NCBI GenBank assembly: GCA_002423465.1
Contig: DIWG01000087.1
Coordinates: forward strand, 1 to 11,634
Source: Syntrophaceae bacterium UBA6112
Lineage (GTDB): Bacteria; Desulfobacterota; Syntrophia; Syntrophales; UBA5619
Length of the DNA stretch: 11,634 nt
Reading direction: 5' to 3'
Shown: piece by piece, positions 1 through 5,878 of the stretch
How positions within the stretch are numbered: position 1 is the first letter of the stretch
Layout of the letters: every line of letters begins with the position of its first letter
Program-made: the position numbers and the translations under genes
Notes under the pieces: model-generated
Seen by the model: only the letters and a program-made list of their open reading frames with translations
What the model was told of the DNA's origin: nothing
Databases searched by the model: none

Positions 1-324
1 CCGGATCGCAATATAACGATAAATTTAAAATGTTACGCTGATTTAGACTTTTTACGAGGGCGTCAATCTATAGCTAACCTTATTGCAAGTCATAGATATT
101 ATTTATATAACTTACAGGTATATGATATAAAATAGAAAGTAATGAAAGATTCATGCAGAAAAGCATTCCTCTCGTGTAAAGAGACCAGGACAGGGCGACG
201 CCAAAGATTTTTCACGCTCCTCACGGTCATCGCCCGATGCCTGATGCCATTAATCTTCTTGCCAGGAGGCTTGCCAGATCCATCCAGGCGCAACGATCTA
301 ACCTTACTCAGACATAAGCCAGCC
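1..324. other. Intergenic region, AT-rich left part, no supported gene
   Basis: I see no convincing gene here. Bases 1 to about 170 are strongly AT-rich compared with the GC-rich genes to the right, and composition shifts back to normal from about 180. A 64-codon minus-strand frame at 99-293 would need a TTG start without a ribosome binding site and has no recognisable protein signature. This is where transcription of the minus-strand phosphofructokinase should end, but I found no stem followed by a T-run on that strand. Small hairpins such as ATGC-N6-GCAT (153-166) are too weak to call. The left neighbour lies outside the window. Confidence 0.6.
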
Positions 325-1530
325 TCAGTAGTCGCTGGTCATGATGAACAGGGGTTTGGCTTCGAAACTTTCGTAATAGGGGCGCAGCCTCTTGCAGTTG
401 TAGTATTTTTCGATGTCCACGACCTTCTTGATGCTCGTAACCACGTCGATCGGAACGTCGTCGTACCGGCCGTTGCGCAAGCTGACGAGCCTGCCGTGGG
501 AATGGTTCAAGATCAGGTTCAGGGCAAGATTCCCGAAGGCCATGGGGGCGATGGAGTCGATGGCGTCCGGATTGCCGCACCGGACAAGATACCCCAGCCT
601 CTGGTTGATGACGTTGATCTTCCTGCCTCGGTTGAACCGTGCGGACGTCGCCATAATCCGGGCGGAGACCAGATCCCCGATGCCGCCAAGCTTTCGGTGG
701 CCGTACTGATCCCTCTCATCCTTCTCGAAGACCATCTTCTCATTATCAAACCTTGCCCCCTCTGAGACAAGGACGACAGAATAGTGGCTCGGATTGGTGA
801 AGCGGTCCTGGATCAGCAGCTCGGTCAGGTCCTCGATCCTGAAGCAGTACTCCGGAATCACGCAGCGGTTGGCTGCCCCTGCCATCGTGGGCAGAAGGGC
901 CGTAAAACCGGCATAGCGGCCGAACACCTCGATCACCAGGATCCGTTCATGGGAACCTGCCGTGGTGCGAAGACTGTGGGTCATCTCGATGGTCCGGGTG
1001 ATGCAGGTGCTGAAGCCAATGCAATAGTCCGTCCCGGGAACGTCGTTGTCCATGGTCTTGGGGATGGCGATGACTTTGACCCCCAAAGTCGAAAGATGGA
1101 CGCCGTAACTCAAGGTGTCGTCACCGCCGACAGCCACGAGGTAATCGATCCCCAGAAAATCAAGATTCGCCAGGATCTCCGGCGTGAGATCGTTGATCTT
1201 GTCGCCATACCGGTCCTGCAGGTGATCGGGAACGTCGTTCTTGGGGATATGGCTGGGAAGGGTGCGGGAGGTATGCAGGAAAGTGCCTCCCGTCCGTCCC
1301 ACTTTATTGACAATCTCCTCCGTAAGTATCTGGTAGCAATCCTCCTGGTGAAGTTTTTTGTCCCGGATGCAGGAGACCAACCCTTTCCAGCCTCTACGAA
1401 GACCGATCACCCTGAATCCTTCCCGGATGGCCCGGATTGTGACGGCCCGGATCGCCGGGTTGAGGCCGGGAACATCCCCGCCCCCCGTCAGGATGCCGAT
1501 AGTCCCTTTTTTTCTCTTCAAGTTAGGCAT
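325..1530 (-). CDS. 6-phosphofructokinase, probably diphosphate (PPi)-dependent
   Basis: This 401-residue protein belongs to the phosphofructokinase A family, which interconverts fructose 6-phosphate and fructose 1,6-bisphosphate in cytoplasmic glycolysis/gluconeogenesis. The N-terminal phosphate-donor loop is ILTGGGDVPGLN (13-24). GGDDT lies at 135-139 and PKTMDND at 157-163, with Asp161 as the expected catalytic base. EVFGR (201-205) replaces the usual EVMGR, and GYLVRCGNPDAID (313-325) matches the substrate-binding GYxxRxGxP region. In this family an Asp in GGDD and a Lys in PKT mark PPi-dependent enzymes, whereas ATP enzymes usually have GGDG and PGT; the donor assignment rests on that rule. 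PPi enzymes work reversibly, which suits energy-limited anaerobes. The ATG is preceded by GGGAG about 8 bases away. The gene starts 47 bases after the ubiA-like gene ends, so co-transcription is likely although the functions look unrelated. Confidence 0.9.
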   Translation of the reverse strand: MPNLKRKKGTIGILTGGGDVPGLNPAIRAVTIRAIREGFRVIGLRRGWKGLVSCIRDKKLHQEDCYQILTEEIVNKVGRTGGTFLHTSRTLPSHIPKNDVPDHLQDRYGDKINDLTPEILANLDFLGIDYLVAVGGDDTLSYGVHLSTLGVKVIAIPKTMDNDVPGTDYCIGFSTCITRTIEMTHSLRTTAGSHERILVIEVFGRYAGFTALLPTMAGAANRCVIPEYCFRIEDLTELLIQDRFTNPSHYSVVLVSEGARFDNEKMVFEKDERDQYGHRKLGGIGDLVSARIMATSARFNRGRKINVINQRLGYLVRCGNPDAIDSIAPMAFGNLALNLILNHSHGRLVSLRNGRYDDVPIDVVTSIKKVVDIEKYYNCKRLRPYYESFEAKPLFIMTSDY

Positions 1531-1577
1531 AAGGCTTTCTCCCTTAAGAATGAAGAATGCAGGAAAAAATGAGATCG

Positions 1578-2489
1578 TTATTTCGCAAAGATTCCGCCCA
1601 GGATGTATCCCACTGCAATGAGCCCCTGGGTCACCAGTACCAGTTGGACGTTCCTCATCATGACCGTCAGGAAAATTTTCATCTCGTCATATCGGAACGA
1701 TCCTTTGATCACCTGCAGGGCAATGGGCAGCGTCAGCAGGGCCAGAAGCGCAAACACGGGCATGTAATTTAGCATCACTGCTCCGACGATCCAGAAATAG
1801 ACCAGTATAACAAACAGGGAAAAAACAACGGCTGCCTGCTTTTTGCCGAAAACGATCGGCAGCGTCCGCCTTTTGACCATGATATCTGCCTCGACGTCCG
1901 GGAACTCGTTGAGCAGAAGCAGATTGTGCACCAGAAAAAAGGACGGCATCGAAGCGATCAAGGCTGTCAGCGTATATATGCCGGTATGGACAAAATAGGC
2001 CCCCATCACGGGCAGGATGCCCAGGCCCAAACCCGGCGACCATTCGGGATAGCCCATCTTGAGAATGAACGGGGTGTACAGGATGATCAGAAGGGTGGCC
2101 AATACCAAAAGGGGTACGAGCATCCACCCCTTCACCGCCGTAAAGAAAATGCCGATCGGAATGATAAAAACGAAGCAGGCGATGCCCAGCCACAGGGCTT
2201 GTTGCAGCGTCAGCAGGCCGCTGGGGATGGCGCCGCTTCCCCCGCTGAAGGGTGTCCGGCGGGTTTTGTAATCCAGACCACTCCGGCAGTCGAAATACTC
2301 GTTGAAAATATTGACTGCCGCATGGGCGACCAGCAGCCCGAACGTTGCCATGAGCGCATAACCCATGTGGAACGGCGTTCCGAACCGTCGCGATTCATAC
2401 CAGGCGACACTGGCTCCGAGAATCCCCAGGATCAAGGCCAGGATCAAAAAGGGAACGCGAATGACCGTGACGATACCCCTGAATTTCAT
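1578..2489 (-). CDS. UbiA-family prenyltransferase (MenA-like)
   Basis: This is an integral-membrane aromatic prenyltransferase of the UbiA superfamily, 303 residues from the chosen ATG. These enzymes attach an isoprenoid chain to an aromatic acceptor such as dihydroxynaphthoate or hydroxybenzoate in quinone synthesis. The first Asp-rich motif is NEYFD with Asp73 (63-73). The second is DVEAD at 198-202, followed by KRRTLPI. Both bind the Mg-diphosphate of the prenyl donor. Hydrophobic segments cover most of the chain (about 10-30, 43-60, 98-117, 124-141, 155-180, 219-240, 245-260, 283-300), consistent with eight or nine helices. The frame stays open upstream to 2552, but the ATG at 2489 has GGGAGG a few bases before it and the upstream residues are not family-like. 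The acceptor cannot be fixed from sequence; MenA-type menaquinone synthesis is the likeliest role. It is first in a probable two-gene transcript with the phosphofructokinase. Confidence 0.85.
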   Translation of the reverse strand: MKFRGIVTVIRVPFLILALILGILGASVAWYESRRFGTPFHMGYALMATFGLLVAHAAVNIFNEYFDCRSGLDYKTRRTPFSGGSGAIPSGLLTLQQALWLGIACFVFIIPIGIFFTAVKGWMLVPLLVLATLLIILYTPFILKMGYPEWSPGLGLGILPVMGAYFVHTGIYTLTALIASMPSFFLVHNLLLLNEFPDVEADIMVKRRTLPIVFGKKQAAVVFSLFVILVYFWIVGAVMLNYMPVFALLALLTLPIALQVIKGSFRYDEMKIFLTVMMRNVQLVLVTQGLIAVGYILGGIFAK

Positions 2490-2625
2490 CAGACCTCCCG
2501 TGCGCCGCCCTTGTATTGAGCCGGATCTTTCCGTGCGATCAAAATCGATCACGTCTTCCCCTGCTACCGAGAATCTTCAATTATCATGATGAATAACCCA
2601 TTTCGTTTTTTTTTGCAGTAGAATA

Positions 2626-2644
2626 TTATCAGTGTCCATGATAA
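2626..2644. promoter_or_regulatory. Inverted repeat, candidate operator
   Basis: TTATCA and TGATAA form perfect 6-bp arms separated by 7 bases, a spacing typical of dimeric helix-turn-helix repressors. A related sequence, TTATCATGATGA, lies at 2581-2592, about 45 bases to the left. The position between two divergent genes fits an operator, but no regulator gene is in the window, and a chance AT-rich dyad is possible. Confidence 0.3.
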
Positions 2645-2690
2645 GGCGGGTCGCAAAGCAGGATGACGGCGGCGGATGATCTCCAATCCT

Positions 2691-2710
2691 TTGCGTCAAT
2701 CCTGATGCAA
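2691..2710 (+). other. Stem-loop in the UPF0371 leader
   Basis: TTGCGTCA (2691-2698) pairs with TGATGCAA (2703-2710) across a 4-base loop ATCC, giving eight pairs with one G-U. No T-run follows, so it is not an intrinsic terminator. It is followed within 5 bases by the palindrome GGGAAATTTCCC (2715-2726), so two dyads precede the T-arm-like element in the presumed leader. Confidence 0.4.
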
Positions 2711-2733
2711 CATTGGGAAATTTCCCGAAAAAT

Positions 2734-2762
2734 GAGAGGTTCGAATTCTCTCACCGCTACAA
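2734..2762 (+). other. tRNA 3'-end-like fragment (T arm plus acceptor strand)
   Basis: Bases 2735-2739 (AGAGG) and 2747-2751 (TCTCT) form a 5-bp stem around a canonical 7-base T loop, TTCGAAT. Then come a seven-base acceptor-like strand CACCGCT (2752-2758), a discriminator-like A (2759) and CAA in place of CCA. The matching 5' half of a tRNA (D arm, normal anticodon arm, fully paired acceptor) is not recognisable upstream; only GGCGG at 2671-2675 can pair with CCGCT at 2754-2758. It may be a tRNA remnant, an attachment-site scar or a tRNA mimic in the leader. It could also be simply a palindromic hairpin. Confidence 0.4.
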
Positions 2763-2822
2763 ATCAAATCAATGACTTCGGAGATGGTTCGTCTCACGGC
2801 CTTTTTTAATGAAGGAGGAGGA

Positions 2823-4337
2823 ATGCAGCAAGCGGCTTTCGATAATGGGCAGTATCTGCAAGAACAGACCGGAGCGATTTTAGAAAGGGTGCGTCGATTT
2901 GACAACAAACTCTACCTTGAATTCGGCGGCAAGCTTCTTTTCGACTACCATGCCGCCCGTGTCCTTCCCGGCTACGATCCCAATGTCAAGATGCGCCTCC
3001 TTCAGGAACTCAAGGAGAAGGCCGACATCCTTCTGTGCATCTACGCCGGCGATATCGAACGCAAGAAAATCCGGGCGGATTTCGGGATCACCTATGATAC
3101 CGATGCAATGAAGCTGATCGACGACCTGCGGGAATGGGGAATCGATGTCCTGGGGGTCGTCATTACGCGGTATGACAACCAACCCGCAGCGGAGCTGTTC
3201 AAGAACAAACTGGAACGGAGAAACATTCGGGTTTATACGCATCGTTTCACAAAAGGTTACCCGACGGACATCGATGCCATCGTAAGCGACGAAGGATACG
3301 GAGCGAACGAATATATTCCCACGGAGAAACCGCTCGTGATCGTGACGGGTCCTGGGCCGGGGAGCGGGAAGCTCGCGACCTGCCTCTCCCAACTCTACCA
3401 CGACTACCGCCAGGGCAGAGGCTCCGGGTACGCGAAATTCGAAACCTTTCCGATCGCCAACATCCCGCTCAAGCATGCAGTCAACGTGGCCTACGAGGCG
3501 GCGACCGCGGACATCCGTGATTTTAACCTCATCGATCCCTTCCACCTGGAGGCCTATGGAAAGACGGCCGTTAACTATAACCGGGATGTTGAGGTATTTC
3601 CGGTCCTGAAACGGATTCTCGAGAAGATCACGGGGATGAAATCGCCCTACCTCTCCCCGACGGACATGGGGGTAAACCGAGTCGGTTATGCGATCGTCGA
3701 TCACGACCAAGTGAAAAGGGCCGCGGAGGAGGAGATGATCCGCCGTTATTTCCGTTACCGCTGCGAATATGTTATGGGTTTTACCGACGCCGAAACCGTT
3801 CAACGGGTCGAGCTCTTTCTGAGAGATTTTAACCTCAAACCGGAAGACCGAAAGGTGGTCATGCCGGCGCGTCAGGCCGCCCGGGAGGCGCAGGAGCGGG
3901 ACAAAGGGAATGAGGGAATTTTCTGCGGGGCGGCGGTGGAGCTGCTGGACGGGAGTATCATCGTCGGGAGCAACTCCGCGCTATTCCATGCGGCATCGAG
4001 TCTTGTGCTGCATGCCGTCAAGGAGCTGGCGGAGATCCCGGAGAAGATCAAACTTCTCCCCGCCAGCATTACCAATTCGATCTCCACCCTGAAGACGGAG
4101 ATTCTCAATGAAAAGACGATCAGCCTTGACGTAGAGGAGACCCTGATCGCTCTTTCCATCAGCGCCGCAACGAACCCGGCCGCGCAACTGGCCATGGAAA
4201 AATTGAAAGAGCTCCGGGACTGTGAGGTCCACATGACCCATATCCCTACGCCGGGTGACGAGGCCGGTCTTCGCCGGCTGGGGGTCAACGTGACGAGCGA
4301 TCCCAATTTCTCTACGAAGAGTCTCTTTATTGTTTAA
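2823..4337 (+). CDS. UPF0371 / DUF1846 family protein
   Basis: A 504-residue cytoplasmic protein of the UPF0371 (DUF1846) family, found mainly in anaerobes and Firmicutes; its reaction is not established to my knowledge. The start is the ATG at 2823, directly preceded by AAGGAGG; an in-frame ATG at 2772 lacks such a site, and the family normally opens near the FDNGQYLQEQ segment (6-15). Recognisable blocks are a glycine-rich loop GPGPGSGK (176-183) resembling a nucleotide-binding P-loop but followed by Leu rather than Ser/Thr, KSPYLSPTDMGVN (273-285), and a C-terminal HMTHIPTPGDEAGLRRLG (470-487). There is no signal peptide or membrane segment. Length is full for the family and no key block is missing. 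It is monocistronic, divergent from the ubiA-like gene and convergent with trmFO. Family assignment is confident; function is unknown. Confidence 0.9.
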   Translation: MQQAAFDNGQYLQEQTGAILERVRRFDNKLYLEFGGKLLFDYHAARVLPGYDPNVKMRLLQELKEKADILLCIYAGDIERKKIRADFGITYDTDAMKLIDDLREWGIDVLGVVITRYDNQPAAELFKNKLERRNIRVYTHRFTKGYPTDIDAIVSDEGYGANEYIPTEKPLVIVTGPGPGSGKLATCLSQLYHDYRQGRGSGYAKFETFPIANIPLKHAVNVAYEAATADIRDFNLIDPFHLEAYGKTAVNYNRDVEVFPVLKRILEKITGMKSPYLSPTDMGVNRVGYAIVDHDQVKRAAEEEMIRRYFRYRCEYVMGFTDAETVQRVELFLRDFNLKPEDRKVVMPARQAAREAQERDKGNEGIFCGAAVELLDGSIIVGSNSALFHAASSLVLHAVKELAEIPEKIKLLPASITNSISTLKTEILNEKTISLDVEETLIALSISAATNPAAQLAMEKLKELRDCEVHMTHIPTPGDEAGLRRLGVNVTSDPNFSTKSLFIV

Positions 4338-4484
4338 CCCGGAGAGCAACGTGAAATCCCCGCCTTGCAGACTGAGATCAGGAGAGCAATAATCCACAGA
4401 CCGCTTTCTGGGCGGGAAGCTTCACTCTTGGGGCGGGAATACGGTCCGGCCGCGGCGCGATTTCAATCCGACGCCAATGAAATC
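4338..4484. other. Convergent intergenic spacer with short direct repeats
   Basis: This spacer lies between the stop codons of the UPF0371 gene and trmFO. It has two 9-base direct repeats: GGAGAGCAA at 4341-4349 and 4381-4389, and GGGCGGGAA at 4410-4418 and 4431-4439. I see no stem followed by a T-run on either strand, so no intrinsic terminator can be called. No gene is apparent. Confidence 0.5.
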
Positions 4485-5858
4485 CTAAAGATGGGGAAGG
4501 TTCCCAATCGGTGTAACGGAAAGACGCGTATCGTTGCCGGCAAGCTGCTGTTTCCAGGCGGCAAGTGCCGCGAGGGAGCGCCGGGCGTAATGGGCGCCGC
4601 GGTCCTTCTTCCGGATGCGTCCGGGAAGCGGGGGGAAGAGCCCGAAGGTTACGTTCATCGGCTGGAAGGTCTTCGTTTTGGCATTTGTGATGTGGCCGAT
4701 CATGGCGCCGAGAGCGGTTTCGGGAGGGGGCGGGATCATCTCCCGGCCGGCGAGGAAGCGGGCGGCGTTTCGTCCCGCGAGCAGGCCCATTGCCGTGGAC
4801 TCGACATAGCCCTCCACGCCGCTGATCTGACCGGCGAAAAACAGACGGGGATCAGAACGGAGCTGGAGTGTGTTCATCAGCAGCGCCGGGGCGTTTAGGA
4901 AGGTGTTCCGGTGGATGCTCCCGTACCGGGCGAATTCCGCCTTCTCCAGGCCGGGAATCATCCGGATGAGACGCCGCTGCTCCGGCCAGGTCATCTTCGT
5001 CTGAAACCCGACGATGTTGTACAGAATGCCCTTTCGGTCCTCACGGCGGAGTTGGACGACGGCGTGGGGCTGAAGTCCCGTCCGCGGATCGATCAGACCA
5101 ACCGGCTTCATCGGCCCGTGGGCGAGGGTATAGATTCCCCGCCGGGCAATTACCTCGATCGGCAAGCACCCTTCGAAGCATTTGATTGCCTCAAAGGTGT
5201 GGAGGGGGACCTGTTCCGCTTCGATCAGATTTTTCCAAAAGACCTCATAGGTCAGCCGGTCCATGGGGCAGTTCAGGTAGTCCGCCTCGCCGTGGTTGTA
5301 ACGGGAGGCGGCAAAAACGCAGCTTGCATCGATGGATTCCCCCTCGACGATCGGGGAGATCGCATCGTAGAAATAAAGGTATTCGCTGCCTGTCCTTGCG
5401 GCGATGGTCCGGGCGAAGGCGTCGGAGGTGAGGGGGCCGGAGGCGACGATCGTGATTCCGTCCGCGGGGATTTCCGTGACTTCGTTGCGGATGATTTCCA
5501 GCCCCGGCTGTGCGGCGAGTCTTTCCTCGATGAAAAGGGAGAAGGCGTTCCGATCAACCGCAAGTGCCTGCCCGGCCGGGACGGACGTGGCGTCGGCCGC
5601 ATCCATGAGCAGGGAATCCATCCGCCTCATCTCCTCCTTGAGGAGGCCGACGGCGTTTTCCGGGGAGGCTGACCGGAGCGAGTTGCTGCAGACGAGTTCC
5701 GCCAGGTGCGGCGACCTGTGGGCCGGGGAGAAACGCTCCGGTTTCATTTCGTGCAGGATGACCCGTTGTCCGCTCAGGAGGAGCTGCCATGCCGCTTCGC
5801 AGCCGGCAAGTCCCCCGCCGATGATGGTGACCGGGGCGTCCGGCATTGGCATATTCAC
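4485..5858 (-). CDS. trmFO: TrmFO: methylenetetrahydrofolate-tRNA (uracil-5-)-methyltransferase
   Basis: This FAD flavoprotein makes 5-methyluridine at position 54 in the T loop of tRNAs, using methylenetetrahydrofolate as carbon donor and reduced FAD. From the chosen start it is 457 residues, normal for the family. The N-terminal dinucleotide-binding motif is IIGGGLAGCEAAW (12-24). AELVCSNSLRS (53-63) carries the conserved Cys57, and FEGCLPIE (228-235) carries Cys231, which aligns with the catalytic Cys226 of the Bacillus subtilis enzyme. The open frame extends to 6020, but that part overlaps topA antisense-free in another frame and encodes nothing family-like. I prefer GTG at 5858 because GGGGGG (5865-5870) lies six bases upstream; ATG at 5852 or 5846 is also possible. 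It is the last gene of dprA-topA-trmFO, about 20 bases after topA ends, so probably translated from the same mRNA. Confidence 0.93.
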   Translation of the reverse strand: MNMPMPDAPVTIIGGGLAGCEAAWQLLLSGQRVILHEMKPERFSPAHRSPHLAELVCSNSLRSASPENAVGLLKEEMRRMDSLLMDAADATSVPAGQALAVDRNAFSLFIEERLAAQPGLEIIRNEVTEIPADGITIVASGPLTSDAFARTIAARTGSEYLYFYDAISPIVEGESIDASCVFAASRYNHGEADYLNCPMDRLTYEVFWKNLIEAEQVPLHTFEAIKCFEGCLPIEVIARRGIYTLAHGPMKPVGLIDPRTGLQPHAVVQLRREDRKGILYNIVGFQTKMTWPEQRRLIRMIPGLEKAEFARYGSIHRNTFLNAPALLMNTLQLRSDPRLFFAGQISGVEGYVESTAMGLLAGRNAARFLAGREMIPPPPETALGAMIGHITNAKTKTFQPMNVTFGLFPPLPGRIRKKDRGAHYARRSLAALAAWKQQLAGNDTRLSVTPIGNLPHL

Positions 5859-5870
5859 AATGATCCCCCC
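5856..5870 (-). promoter_or_regulatory. Ribosome binding site favouring a GTG start for trmFO
   Basis: Read on the minus strand, GGGGGG (5865-5870) is followed by ATCATT and GTG. The six-base spacing is ideal for GTG at 5858, whereas the ATG codons at 5852 and 5846 are 12 and 18 bases away. Confidence 0.5.
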
Positions 5871-5878
5871 GTCGTCGC

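Larger units (their letters stand above)
2490..2822. other. Divergent intergenic region with several dyad elements
   Basis: This spacer separates the minus-strand ubiA-like gene from the plus-strand UPF0371 gene and must hold both promoters. I could not fix a convincing -35/-10 pair on either strand. It contains a nine-T run (2606-2614), an inverted repeat TTATCA-N7-TGATAA (2626-2644), an 8-bp hairpin (2691-2710), the palindrome GGGAAATTTCCC (2715-2726) and a tRNA T-arm-like element (2735-2759). No protein-coding signal is evident. Confidence 0.6.

Noticed and set aside
99..293. Minus-strand 64-codon frame in the left spacer
   Set aside because: It needs a TTG start with no ribosome binding site, crosses the AT-rich/GC-rich boundary and resembles no protein I know.
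142..1572. Plus-strand frames at 142-765 and 784-1572
   Set aside because: They are antisense to the phosphofructokinase gene, whose family motifs are all intact on the minus strand.
2671..2762. Complete tRNA gene upstream of UPF0371
   Set aside because: Only the T arm and acceptor 3' strand look right; the D-arm consensus, a 7-base anticodon loop and two of the seven acceptor pairs are missing.
2696..2908. Minus-strand open frame of 70 codons containing GERIRTS
   Set aside because: GERIRTS is what the reverse complement of a tRNA T arm and acceptor encodes. The frame overlaps the UPF0371 start and has no protein signature; it was useful only as a hint to the tRNA-like element.
2880..3803. 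Minus-strand open frame of 307 codons opposite the UPF0371 gene
   Set aside because: A shadow of the well-supported UPF0371 coding sequence, with no independent domain or ribosome site.
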